Shown: in pieces, positions 25,288-33,988 of the stretch
Numbering within the stretch: the first letter of the stretch is position 1
Layout of the letters: every line of letters begins with the position of its first letter
Source: Sporomusa malonica
Lineage (GTDB): Bacteria; Bacillota; Negativicutes; Sporomusales; Sporomusaceae
Assembly: GCF_041428715.1 (NCBI RefSeq)
Contig: NZ_CP155572.1
Length of the DNA stretch: 64,000 nucleotides
Reading direction: 5' to 3' (one strand)
Made by a program: the position numbers and the translations under genes
Notes under the pieces: generated by a model
What the model was told of the DNA's origin: nothing
Database searches by the model: none
The model's input: the letters and a program-made list of their open reading frames with translations, nothing else

Positions 25288-26991
25288 CTATATCAACTCT
25301 AATTTGGCCATCTTACGGTACATAGTAGTGCGACCTATTCCTAGTTTTCGGGCTGCAGCAGCGATATTTCCATTAGTATCTTTTAATGTCTGAATAATCC
25401 GTTTTCTCTCGAGGGCGGCAGTTTGCAGCGATATTTCATTTTCAAGACTAGCGCTTGATCTTTGAAACTTAGTTTTGTATTCATTAGGTAGGTCTTCTAT
25501 GGTTAACGTTGATGCTCCTGTCGATAAGGCTATCATATTCTCGATACAGTTTTCTAACTGTCGTACATTGCCTGGCCATTGATTATTAACTAAATGGTGA
25601 AATAACTCTGGGCTGATATCCATTCTTGGCAATCCGAATTTATTACAGAATTTTTCGATAAAATAGGGTACTAGATCCCAAATATCCTCAATTCGTTCTC
25701 TAAGTGGGGGGATTTCTATAAAAATGACTTTTAGACGATAATATAAATCTAACCGAAATTTTCCTTGATCTACCATCCGGCGTAAATCCTGATTAGTTGC
25801 AGCAATAACACGGGCATCCATTACCCGGCACTTATCATCACCAATACGATAGAATTCTTTTTGTTGAAGGACTCTTAACAGTGACGCCTGAACGTGAAAC
25901 GGCATATCACCGATTTCATCTAAAAATATTGTCCCAGCACTCGCTAGCTCAAATTTCCCCGGCTGTCCACCCCTCTTTGCCCCCGTAAATGCGCCGTCAG
26001 CATAACCAAAGAGTTCGCTTTCTACCAGGTTGTTGGGAATTGCCGCACAGTTTAATGTTATAAAAGACTTTTCCTTTCGAATACTGGAGTTATGGATAGT
26101 CCTAGCGACAATTTCCTTGCCTGTACCACTTTCCCCTTGGATGAGAACGGTTGAGTCTGTCCGAGCTGCGCGCGTAGCGATATCAAGGATAGAATGAGTT
26201 TTTGGGCTGCGTCCATGCCATTGATTGTTTTCACATTCTACTATGTGATTAAACGAAATCGGTACATAGAAATTTTGTGGTTCTGTCTTCCTTAAACCGT
26301 CGTTATCAACATGTACTGAGCCACGCAGCAAGATTTTACCTAAAACATCTAGATCTCCCTTGGCAAGATTAAATCTTGCTTTCATTTCAGCGATTTGGAG
26401 GCTTTGTTCAATCATAGTTGCTCCAATGGTCGTTAACTCCATTAAATGTTTATGCTTAGCACCGGCCTCGCCAGAGATGTTAAGTACTCCCATTAAGTTT
26501 CCGTCACTGGAGCTAATAGGAGAAGCCCAACAATCTAAAAAGCTAACAGGCAGCGAATAGTGCGTCCAGCCAGGAATCGCTAAAGGAGTTTGCTCGATGA
26601 GTACAGTACCTATCCCATTTGTACCCTTTAAATTTTCCCGCCAGTTAACGCCGGGGGATAAAAATATTTTTTCAGTTTTGTTAACAAATGAGGGATCTCC
26701 AAGGGTTTCCAGAATGTATCCTTCATTGTTACTGAGCATGATTTGATAATTACTTCTACGCAATAAACTTAATATATGCTGCAGGATTGGCTTAGCGGCA
26801 TTAATTAGTGTTTCATTTCTTTCTAATAACTCTTTCAGTCTGCTCGATTGCAAAATATCATCTTGAAAGATCTGTTCATGATTGATATTTAGTCCCCGGC
26901 ATCTTTTCCAAGATTGGAAGATAGGCGGCGGGACTTTATCTATTACTCTGGTATCATTTCCATGAATAAAACTGTTTAATAGGCTAGCCAT
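25288..26991 (-). CDS. Sigma-54-dependent activator, AcoR-like (GAF-AAA-Fis)
   Basis: The 567-residue protein has an N-terminal region and GAF-like sensor (about 1-210), an AAA+ ATPase (about 265-500) and a Fis-type helix-turn-helix (about 525-565). The ATPase carries Walker A GESGTGKE, the sigma-54 contact GAFTGA, Walker B GTIFLDEIGDMP and the arginine-finger region. No receiver domain is present. This layout is that of activators of acetoin and alcohol dehydrogenase operons. It diverges from the iron alcohol dehydrogenase, which has a -24/-12 promoter, so the target is clear by context. Confidence 0.93.
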   Translation of the reverse strand: MASLLNSFIHGNDTRVIDKVPPPIFQSWKRCRGLNINHEQIFQDDILQSSRLKELLERNETLINAAKPILQHILSLLRRSNYQIMLSNNEGYILETLGDPSFVNKTEKIFLSPGVNWRENLKGTNGIGTVLIEQTPLAIPGWTHYSLPVSFLDCWASPISSSDGNLMGVLNISGEAGAKHKHLMELTTIGATMIEQSLQIAEMKARFNLAKGDLDVLGKILLRGSVHVDNDGLRKTEPQNFYVPISFNHIVECENNQWHGRSPKTHSILDIATRAARTDSTVLIQGESGTGKEIVARTIHNSSIRKEKSFITLNCAAIPNNLVESELFGYADGAFTGAKRGGQPGKFELASAGTIFLDEIGDMPFHVQASLLRVLQQKEFYRIGDDKCRVMDARVIAATNQDLRRMVDQGKFRLDLYYRLKVIFIEIPPLRERIEDIWDLVPYFIEKFCNKFGLPRMDISPELFHHLVNNQWPGNVRQLENCIENMIALSTGASTLTIEDLPNEYKTKFQRSSASLENEISLQTAALERKRIIQTLKDTNGNIAAAARKLGIGRTTMYRKMAKLELI

Positions 26992-27011
26992 AATTCACCT
27001 CCAGCAAAAAG

Positions 27012-27026
27012 TACACGATACGTGTA
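27012..27026. promoter_or_regulatory. Candidate enhancer site for the sigma-54 activator
   Basis: TACACG-ATA-CGTGTA is a perfect inverted repeat about 150 bp upstream of the -24 element and 20 bp from the activator start codon. Position and symmetry fit an upstream activating sequence. Confidence 0.5.
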
Positions 27027-27176
27027 TCACTAATGGTACATTAGTCCAAGCAAACCGCTCCTTGCTTGGTACATATTTCCATATAGATTTATAATATTCC
27101 TTTTTTGAATACTGCTTATTTTTGAGTTTGTTGATGAATAAGCCATCTACGTAGTATTATTTTTAAAATCTAATTT

Positions 27177-27192
27177 TGGCACAATGCTTGCA
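27177..27192 (+). promoter_or_regulatory. Sigma-54 (-24/-12) promoter
   Basis: TGGCAC-N5-TTGCA matches the sigma-54 consensus exactly, with the GG and GC dinucleotides 12 bp apart. It lies about 55 bp before the alcohol dehydrogenase start. Confidence 0.9.
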
Positions 27193-27247
27193 TTATTAAT
27201 AGTCCAGTAAATCAAAATGGGCTTAGCCCTAAGGAGGTTTTATATTT

Positions 27248-28414
27248 ATGGCTATTGGTGAGCAAGTCTATGGTTATTTTATTCCTACCGTGAGCCTAAT
27301 GGGCGTAGGAGCACACAAGCAGATTCCAGCACAAGTGAAAACTCTTGGCGGTACAAGTGTATTCCTAGTTACGGATGCTTACCTAGGCCGCCCTGGTGGG
27401 ATGGCCGATGATATTAAGGCAATGCTGGAAGCGGATGGTATTAAGGTTGCAGTTTTTGCAGGAGCAGAACCCAATCCTACTGACAAAAACGTTCATGATG
27501 GTTTAACGGAATACCAGGAAAGCGGATGTGATACCATATTAACCCTGGGCGGTGGCAGTGCCCACGATTGTGGTAAGGGAATTGGCTTATTGGCTACCAA
27601 TGGAGGAAACATTCGTGACTTTGAAGGTCTTGATAAATCTAAGAAGCCGATGCCGCCGTTTATCGCCGTAAACACCACCGCCGGTACTGCTTCTGAGATG
27701 ACTCGATTTGCTGTTATTACCAATACTTCTAACCATGTAAAAATGGCTATTGCTGACTGGCATACTACTCCAAATGTTGCGATTAATGATCCTTTACTGA
27801 TGGTTGGTATGCCGCCAGCTCTTACTGCTGCTACCGGCATGGATGCATTAACTCATGCCGTTGAAGCGTATGTTTCCATTGCCGCTACACCAGTTACTGA
27901 TTCGGCGGCTCTAATGGCCATTAAACTTATAGCTACTAATTTACGAAATGCAGTAGCCAATGGGCAGAATATGGAAGCCCGTGACAAAATGGCTTATGCT
28001 GAATATTTAGCTGGAATGGCATTTAACAACGCGGGTTTGGGATATGTGCATGCTATGGCTCACCAACTAGGCGGTTTATACAACCTGCCGCACGGTGTGT
28101 GCAATGCTATTTTACTGCCTCATGTTGAAATATTTAATATTATTGCTTGTCCAGAGCGTTTTGTTGATATTGCCGTAGCAATGGGGGAAAATATACAAGG
28201 TTTGTCTGTCCGTGATGCTGCTGATAAAGCTATAGCGGCTATTAAAAAATTATCCGCTGATATTGGTATACCTTCCGGCCTTACTCAATTAAAGGTTAAC
28301 GAAAAAGATTTCGAGGTTATGGCCGGTAACGCAATGAAAGATATTTGCAGCCTATTTAATCCACGTACTGCTACTCTTGATGATATAATTGGTATCTATA
28401 AGGCAGCTATGTAA
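27248..28414 (+). CDS. Iron-containing (type III) alcohol dehydrogenase
   Basis: This 388-residue NAD(P)-dependent enzyme interconverts short alcohols and aldehydes. The nucleotide motif GGGSAHDCGKG and the metal ligands are visible: Asp and His in GMDALTHAVEAY and two His in GYVHAMAHQLGGLYNLPHG. AGGAGG lies 8 nt before the ATG. The sigma-54 promoter and divergent AcoR-like activator mean it is induced by a small effector, probably an alcohol, diol or ketone. Ethanol and 1,3-propanediol oxidation are both possible. Confidence 0.94.
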   Translation: MAIGEQVYGYFIPTVSLMGVGAHKQIPAQVKTLGGTSVFLVTDAYLGRPGGMADDIKAMLEADGIKVAVFAGAEPNPTDKNVHDGLTEYQESGCDTILTLGGGSAHDCGKGIGLLATNGGNIRDFEGLDKSKKPMPPFIAVNTTAGTASEMTRFAVITNTSNHVKMAIADWHTTPNVAINDPLLMVGMPPALTAATGMDALTHAVEAYVSIAATPVTDSAALMAIKLIATNLRNAVANGQNMEARDKMAYAEYLAGMAFNNAGLGYVHAMAHQLGGLYNLPHGVCNAILLPHVEIFNIIACPERFVDIAVAMGENIQGLSVRDAADKAIAAIKKLSADIGIPSGLTQLKVNEKDFEVMAGNAMKDICSLFNPRTATLDDIIGIYKAAM

Positions 28415-28496
28415 AACAGTGGTTGAATGATGTAACTGGATTTATATCGATTCATGCTAAAATGATTGATTGCTATTAATGTATCCCCGCAAGGTT

Positions 28497-28532
28497 TGAA
28501 AAACCGCAGACGCTTCGTCTACGGTTTTTTAA
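28497..28532 (+). terminator. Terminator of the alcohol dehydrogenase gene
   Basis: GAAAAACCGCAGACG pairs with CGTCTACGGTTTTTT around a 3-nt loop, with one mismatch, and ends in a T-run. Confidence 0.8.
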
Positions 28533-28664
28533 TGTGTGAAACCGCGGATGTTAACAATCGGTTAAAGTACTGTTAAGTCATTTGAATTGTAAGGGAAAAA
28601 ATGCTAAAGTGAAATTACAAATTGAGGAATTAGATTAGGGTTGTAGGTGTGACAATTTTAGAAT

Positions 28665-28739
28665 CGGCAAACTTATCGAAAGGTAAGGACGCAAAGCTAT
28701 GGGTCTAAGGGCAAAAAGCCTATGATTGCCAGGTTGCCG
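28665..28739 (+). ncRNA. Cyclic di-GMP-I (GEMM-I) riboswitch
   Basis: P1 is formed by CGGCAA (28665) and TTGCCG (28734). P2 is CTTATC-GAAA-GGTAAG with the conserved GNRA tetraloop, followed by the signature GGACGCAAAGC. A P3 helix with the tetraloop-receptor side (GGTCTAAGGGC) and the closing GCCAGGTTGCC block follow. These match the known c-di-GMP-I aptamer. A terminator lies directly downstream and the controlled gene is a chemoreceptor, a common target of this class. Confidence 0.93.
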
Positions 28740-28790
28740 TTTGGTACTAACAGCCAAACGCCTCATAAACCAGCTATGGGGCTGGTTTTA
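28738..28790 (+). terminator. Riboswitch expression platform
   Basis: CGTTTGG (28738) can pair with CCAAACG (28754-28760), and AAACCAGC-TATGGG-GCTGGTTT (28767-28788) forms an intrinsic terminator with a T-rich tail. Whether ligand turns transcription on or off cannot be settled by eye. Confidence 0.75.
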
Positions 28791-28848
28791 TTATTTCTAA
28801 AACATATCCATGCCTAATTCTTTAGTTACTAGGAGGGTCAACAAGCCT

Positions 28849-30798
28849 ATGAAAAAAAATATTATTATTTTACTCATGCTCGTTAGTGGTATTCCGTTAC
28901 TGGTATCAACCTTCATTTCCCATTCTCTGTTTGCTAAACCGCTGGAGGCTGATTATTATGCGATTAATGCCAGCAAAGTTGAAGTTTTTAAAACGGAGAC
29001 TCAATCCTACATTAATAGGCACATGGAGATTATTAAAGCGGTTTCCCGCACCGCTGCTGTAAAGAACTTGGATTTGCCAGCTACTAAACAACTACTTGCC
29101 GACTTTAAAAAGACCTATTCTAATATTGATATGGTTGTTTCTAATACAAAGGGTAGTCAAATTGTTAGAGGCGATGATGCCAAATTGGTCAACGTATCTA
29201 GTCGGTTTTTTTATCAGGAAGCGATGAAAGGCACAGACGAGGTTATTTCCGAAGTCCTCATCAGTTCGAGAGATGGGCAGCCAGTTGTGGTATTAGCTAC
29301 ACCTATACGTGCAGACAATGGAACCGTTATCGGGGTATTACAAGCAAATCTGTATCTTAACATCTTTAAAGACTTTGTCGTTAACCGCTCAACTAATGGA
29401 GTTACCGCGTACATATTGGATCAAGACGGAAAAATAATCGTTCACCCTACTGCCCAGGTAGCAGGAGAACGTACAGATATGAGTAAGCTATCCTTTATCC
29501 AAAACGCGCTGAAGGGTCAAAGCGGTTCTGAAGAAATCGCAGGGGAAAATGGTGTTCGCAAACTAGCCAGTTATGTATATGATCCCAAAACACGCTGGAT
29601 TATTTGTATGGAAAAGAATTATGAAGAGTATGATGCAGTCAGCAAAGGGATGCTGCTCACCAATCTAATGGTTTTGGTTATCACGATAATAGTGGTCATT
29701 TTTGTCAGTATAGTTGTCTCCAACCGAATAACCAAACCCATCACTCAATTAGTAAGTGCGACAGAAACCCTGAAAAACGGTAATCTCAATATAAAAATAA
29801 CAAATCAGAGTAATGATGAAATCGGTAAATTGGCACAAAACTTCGATGCAATGGTTAATGGGCTAAAAGCCTTGCTCAAGAACGTGTCAGTTTCCACCCA
29901 AGTAGTTTCGGCAGCAGCTCAGCAGCTAACCGCGAGTGCCGAACAATCGGCTGCTACTGCTGAACAAGTGACAACCGCAATTACCGACATCTCAGAAAGC
30001 GCTGAAAAACAAGTAACTACTGCCAATGATACCACCGGGATTGTGACTCAGATCGTTGCCGACATTCAGCAAATTGTTTCCGACTCTAGTACTGTTGTTG
30101 CGGTATCAGTGGAGACTGCCCAGTTGGCTGCAAATGGCGGAAAATCGATAGAAAATGCCGTTGCTCAAATGCAAAGTATCGAAACCAGTGTTGAAAATTC
30201 GGCGGCAGTGGTGACGAAACTGGGAGAGCGTTCCACCGAAATTGGTCAAATTATTGATACTATCTCCGGTATTGCCAGCCAAACTAATTTGTTGGCCTTA
30301 AATGCAGCAATAGAAGCAGCTCGTGCTGGCGAACAAGGACGCGGTTTTGCCGTAGTGGCCGATGAAGTGCGAAAGCTGGCCGAACAGTCAGGAAATGCTA
30401 CTAAACAAATTGCCTTCCTCATTGGTGAAATACAGGCAGATACCAATAAAGCGGTTGTGGCCATGAACCAGGGCAATGACGAGGTCAAACGGGGAACCAA
30501 TATAGTTAGTGAGGCTGGACAGACATTTGCTGAGATTATTGCCATGACTAATCAGGTATCAGACCAAATTCGAGTTATTTCATCCTCTATAGAGCATATG
30601 GCATTGAATAGCGAAAAAATCGTGGCTGCGATCAAAGATATTGATAATATGAGTAAAAACAACGCCAATCAGACTATGCAGGTATCAGCAGCCACCCAAG
30701 AGCAAGTTGCATCTATAGACGAGATAAGAAAGGCCAGCCAATCATTAGTGGAAACAGCGGATGAGCTACAAAATGCGATTAATAAATTCTCCTTATAA
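28849..30798 (+). CDS. Methyl-accepting chemotaxis protein with dCache-type sensor
   Basis: This 649-residue receptor has a first membrane helix at ~5-25, an external Cache-like sensor (~30-275), a second helix (~278-300), a HAMP domain (with SNRITKPITQLVSATETL) and a long cytoplasmic signalling domain. The hairpin tip is present as TNLLALNAAIEAARAGEQGR followed by GFAVVADEVRKLAEQS. AGGAGG (28831) supports the ATG at 28849 rather than that at 28810. Expression is under the c-di-GMP-I riboswitch upstream, linking chemotaxis to the motile/sessile signal. The sensed ligand is unknown. Confidence 0.94.
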   Translation: MKKNIIILLMLVSGIPLLVSTFISHSLFAKPLEADYYAINASKVEVFKTETQSYINRHMEIIKAVSRTAAVKNLDLPATKQLLADFKKTYSNIDMVVSNTKGSQIVRGDDAKLVNVSSRFFYQEAMKGTDEVISEVLISSRDGQPVVVLATPIRADNGTVIGVLQANLYLNIFKDFVVNRSTNGVTAYILDQDGKIIVHPTAQVAGERTDMSKLSFIQNALKGQSGSEEIAGENGVRKLASYVYDPKTRWIICMEKNYEEYDAVSKGMLLTNLMVLVITIIVVIFVSIVVSNRITKPITQLVSATETLKNGNLNIKITNQSNDEIGKLAQNFDAMVNGLKALLKNVSVSTQVVSAAAQQLTASAEQSAATAEQVTTAITDISESAEKQVTTANDTTGIVTQIVADIQQIVSDSSTVVAVSVETAQLAANGGKSIENAVAQMQSIETSVENSAAVVTKLGERSTEIGQIIDTISGIASQTNLLALNAAIEAARAGEQGRGFAVVADEVRKLAEQSGNATKQIAFLIGEIQADTNKAVVAMNQGNDEVKRGTNIVSEAGQTFAEIIAMTNQVSDQIRVISSSIEHMALNSEKIVAAIKDIDNMSKNNANQTMQVSAATQEQVASIDEIRKASQSLVETADELQNAINKFSL

Positions 30799-30810
30799 CA
30801 TTTTTTTCAG

Positions 30811-30880
30811 AGAGTAAACTTGTCGAAAGAAGGTCGTATAATTTCCAGGTTGCGGGTCGGTATTAACTAAGAAACCCGGT
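30811..30880 (+). pseudogene. Degenerate c-di-GMP-I riboswitch relic
   Basis: AAACTTGTCGAAAGAAGG resembles the P1-P2 part of the upstream aptamer (AAACTTATCGAAAGGTAAGG), and CCAGGTTGCGGGTCGGTATTAACTAAG recalls its 3' end and linker (CCAGGTTGCCGTTTGGTACTAACAG). The GGACGCAAAGC core and the whole P3 arm are missing, so ligand binding is unlikely. The 3' part can still form a hairpin (CGGGT/ACCCG). It lies between the chemoreceptor and the RraA-like gene. Confidence 0.55.
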
Positions 30881-30913
30881 AGTGAGTAGGAAACAATTAA
30901 TCAGAATGGAGCG

Positions 30914-31705
30914 ATGAGTATGTCAAATGTAGGAATGCGTATTTTTCTTAATATTAATCGACCGCCCAAAGTTCTAATTGATGGTTTTGCAGGGATACCG
31001 GTAGCGAATATAGCAGACAGCATGAATCGCATGTCATGCATGAATGCAAAACTTCGCCCAGTTAACGACGTGCCTTTACTTGGACCGGCTTTTACCGTTA
31101 AGTCACGTCCTGGTGATAATCTTTTGCTTCACAAAGCAATTGATATTGCGCAACCTGGCGATATTGTAGTAGTAGATGCCCAAGGTGACTTAACTAACTC
31201 CATTATGGGAGAATTGATGGCTTTATGGGCAAAGAAACGAGGTATCGGCGGTTTTATTATCGACGGTGCTATCCGTGATCTTGGAGCATTAAAAAAAATG
31301 GGGATGCCTATCTATGCGGCAGGAGTTACCCCAGCCGGACCTTATAAAGACGGACCAGGGGAAATCAATGTTCCCATCGCTTGTGGCGGAGTCGTGGTTC
31401 ATCCCGGAGATATAGTGGTCGGCGACGAGGATGGTATTGTAGTCTTAAGCCCGCGAGATGCCGAAAGTTTGTTGGAAAAAGCGAAAGCTAAATCTCAAGC
31501 TGAGAGTAAAATAGTGGAAGATATAGCGAACGTGGCGTGGGATCGAACGTGGATTGACCCAGCTCTTGCAGAACGGGGAGTCGAAATTATAAATGAGAGA
31601 CGGTTTTCCTCACGGGCTGATGTTAATGTGCCTGTGAGAATTATACCCAAAGACTCAGAGCAGCATAGTGATGCCATTGCGATGAAGAGTCAAGGGGGAT
31701 TGTAA
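30914..31705 (+). CDS. RraA-like protein (4-hydroxy-4-methyl-2-oxoglutarate aldolase family)
   Basis: The 263-residue protein carries the RraA/HMG-aldolase signature: VNDVPLLGPAFTV, GDIVVVDAQGD, GELMALWAKKRGIGG and DGAIRDLGAL, with the Arg-Asp pair that binds substrate and metal. Enzymes of the family cleave 4-carboxy- or 4-methyl-4-hydroxy-2-oxo acids to pyruvate or act on related keto acids. A C-terminal extension of ~50 residues goes beyond the minimal domain. The next gene begins one base after its stop, so the two are translated together. Confidence 0.87.
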   Translation: MSMSNVGMRIFLNINRPPKVLIDGFAGIPVANIADSMNRMSCMNAKLRPVNDVPLLGPAFTVKSRPGDNLLLHKAIDIAQPGDIVVVDAQGDLTNSIMGELMALWAKKRGIGGFIIDGAIRDLGALKKMGMPIYAAGVTPAGPYKDGPGEINVPIACGGVVVHPGDIVVGDEDGIVVLSPRDAESLLEKAKAKSQAESKIVEDIANVAWDRTWIDPALAERGVEIINERRFSSRADVNVPVRIIPKDSEQHSDAIAMKSQGGL

Positions 31706-31706
31706 T

Positions 31707-32765
31707 TTGAATACTGATACAAAGATGATCAAGGCGGATTGTTTGCGCGACTATTGCTGCCAACTATTCAAACAGGTCGGTGTGCCAGAGGCTGAAGCTT
31801 ATATCAATGCCGATAGTTTAGTGGATGCCGATTTGAAGGGTATCGACTCACATGGGGTAAGCCGTATGGCGATATACCTAAAAAGACTGCGTTTGAGAAT
31901 CGTTAATCCAGCCGTTCAATTAAAAGTAATAACGGAAAGCCAGGGGACTGCCGTGTATGATGCTTGTAATAGTATGGGTGCTGCAGCTGCCTGCAAAGTG
32001 ATGGAAGCAGCCATTGATAAAGCTCGTAAAACTGGTGTTTCCTTTATCACTGTGTGCAACTCTAACCACTATTCGGCAGCTGCTTACTTTGCTGAGATGG
32101 CGTTAGAGCATGATATGATTGGTTTTACTGCCAGTAATGGTCCGGCTCGTATTGCCCCTTGGGGTGGTACTGAGCCATTGTTTGGTACGAGCCCCTTTGC
32201 TTACGCCATTCCGGCAGGTAAAGAGCTCCCGATTATTGCCGATATGGCAAGCAGTGTAGTCGCTAGAGGCAAAATTATTATGGCTGCAAAAAAAGAGCAG
32301 CAAATACCTTTAGGATGGGCACGGAATAAGTTTGGAGAAGATACCACCAATGCCCAAGATGCCTTGGAAGGATCAGTATTACCTTTTGGCGGGCCGAAAG
32401 GATACGCAATTGCAACGATGATTGAAGTGCTAACCGGTATATTAGCAGGCTCCTGCTTTACAACTGCAATTAAAGATCTATATGCGGATTTTGATAATCC
32501 GACTTGTACGAGTCACTATTTTGGCGCCATTAGCCTTGAAGCTTTTGGGCCGGTACAGGAATTTAAAGATACCATGGACCAATTTATCGTAAGTGTAAAA
32601 AATAACCCCAAAGCTAAAGGCGTCGAGGAAATCCTTCTCCCCGGTGAAAGGGGATTGAATATGAAGAAGATGAGGCTGCAAGAGGGAATTCCTCTGCCAC
32701 GAATTACTTTAGACAGTTTGAAATATGAAGGCGAGGTATGCGGCATACCCTATGACCTTGAATAA
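31707..32765 (+). CDS. Ldh family malate/L-lactate/ureidoglycolate-type dehydrogenase
   Basis: This 352-residue NAD(P)-dependent 2-hydroxyacid dehydrogenase belongs to the type-2 malate/lactate family, unrelated to ordinary lactate dehydrogenase. Motifs include ADLKGIDSHGVSRM with the catalytic His, VCNSNHYSAAAYF, GTSPFAYAIP and PFGGPKGYAIATMIEVL. The start is TTG behind AAGGGGG. It is coupled to the RraA-like gene and followed by a transporter, suggesting catabolism of a branched or substituted hydroxy acid to pyruvate. The exact substrate is not known. Confidence 0.9.
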   Translation: MNTDTKMIKADCLRDYCCQLFKQVGVPEAEAYINADSLVDADLKGIDSHGVSRMAIYLKRLRLRIVNPAVQLKVITESQGTAVYDACNSMGAAAACKVMEAAIDKARKTGVSFITVCNSNHYSAAAYFAEMALEHDMIGFTASNGPARIAPWGGTEPLFGTSPFAYAIPAGKELPIIADMASSVVARGKIIMAAKKEQQIPLGWARNKFGEDTTNAQDALEGSVLPFGGPKGYAIATMIEVLTGILAGSCFTTAIKDLYADFDNPTCTSHYFGAISLEAFGPVQEFKDTMDQFIVSVKNNPKAKGVEEILLPGERGLNMKKMRLQEGIPLPRITLDSLKYEGEVCGIPYDLE

Positions 32766-32841
32766 GATTTACTGATGGCAAGTCTCCAAGCCGGCTAGTA
32801 ATGTCAGTACGGTGAAAAAGCACGTATTGGGGGGAATGATT

Positions 32842-33846
32842 GTGAAATTGGAGTTTGCTGCTGTTAACGAATGGTTAGGGAAGAAGATGTTTTTGCTGGT
32901 CTTGGTGGCGCTTGTGATGGGGTGTTTACTGAGAGTGCCAGATAGCCCGCTTGTTCGCGTTCTTCTTGTTGCATTGTTTGCCTACATGACTTTTGTTACT
33001 TCGCTGGGTACCGGCTTCAAGAGCTTTATTCAGGTGCTTGGAAGACCATGGGTTCCACTATGGGCTTTGATACTTATCCATCTTGTGACTCCGTTAATAG
33101 CCTACTCATTGGGGAACTTATTTTTCGCGAACATGCCCGAAACGAAACTAGGGTTGCTGATAGGTGCCGCCATTCCCGTGGGCGTCACATCTGTAATCTG
33201 GACAGCTCTTACTCAGGGTAATATACCCATTTGTCTCGTAGCTGTTACGCTTGATACGCTTATCGTTCCGGTGCTTTTGCCACTTTACTATAAACTGATA
33301 GTGGATCAGTCGATCATTATCAATTATGCATCCTTGCTTATCCAGCTTATTTTGATGGTGACGATTCCGAGCATAGCAGGAATGTTATTTTATGATTGGA
33401 CTGGCGGCAAAGCAGCCGGTTTTTCTAGAGGCATCGGGGGAGTGAGTTCTAAAGTAGCCTTGTTTATTGTAATACTCTTAAACGCATCACTCGTAGCCCC
33501 AAACGTTAGCTGGTCAGTAGAAATAGTACAAATGATGGCCGTTGTGTTGCTGATGGTAGCAGCCGGCTACGTGCTGGGATATGTTGGTTCGTTATGTATA
33601 CCTAACAGCTCACGTGATATTATGCTGGCGATGATCTATAGTGTCGGTATGCGCAATATTAGTTGCGGGCTTGTCATAGCAATTACTTACTTCCCGCCGG
33701 CGGTAGCAATCCCCATTACCTTGTGTATGCTATTCCAACAGCCGATTGCGGCGGTGATTCCTAATCTTTTTAAATACTTTGATGAAAGAAAGTTAAGATT
33801 TGAAGAGAGACGGCAACGCCATCAAAGAACTATTTATAATTCTTAG
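32842..33846 (+). CDS. SBF (bile acid:sodium symporter) family transporter
   Basis: About ten membrane segments are visible, including the SBF-type stretches IPVGVTSVIWTALTQGN and VGMRNISCGLVIA. The GTG at 32842 is 7 nt after GGGGGG; an ATG at 32836 is too close to it. The length of 334 residues is typical. As last gene after RraA-like and Ldh-family genes, it probably imports the organic acid those enzymes use, driven by sodium. The substrate is inferred only from context. Confidence 0.82.
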   Translation: MKLEFAAVNEWLGKKMFLLVLVALVMGCLLRVPDSPLVRVLLVALFAYMTFVTSLGTGFKSFIQVLGRPWVPLWALILIHLVTPLIAYSLGNLFFANMPETKLGLLIGAAIPVGVTSVIWTALTQGNIPICLVAVTLDTLIVPVLLPLYYKLIVDQSIIINYASLLIQLILMVTIPSIAGMLFYDWTGGKAAGFSRGIGGVSSKVALFIVILLNASLVAPNVSWSVEIVQMMAVVLLMVAAGYVLGYVGSLCIPNSSRDIMLAMIYSVGMRNISCGLVIAITYFPPAVAIPITLCMLFQQPIAAVIPNLFKYFDERKLRFEERRQRHQRTIYNS

Positions 33847-33906
33847 TCGATTGTATTATCCCTTAGATACCAAAGATTCACAGGATATTATCATCCAGGT
33901 AGTGGA

Positions 33907-33970
33907 TTTTAGTTGACATTTCAACTAAAAAACCATATATTATAATTAGTTGAAATTGAAACTAATTATA
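33907..33970 (+). promoter_or_regulatory. Two MarR operators overlapping the marR promoter
   Basis: Site 1 is TTTTAGTTGA-CATT-TCAACTAAAA (33907-33930). Site 2 has arms TATAATTAGTT and AACTAATTATA around 8 nt (33941-33970). Site 2 includes TATAAT-like sequence and ends just before the ribosome binding site, so repressor binding would block transcription. The site 1 core recurs at 21451-21470. Confidence 0.75.
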
Positions 33971-33988
33971 ATATATGGGGGAATAATT

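Noticed and set aside
33950..33988. TTG at 33950 as start of marR
   Set aside because: It lies upstream of the ribosome binding site and within operator site 2; the added residues are not MarR-like.
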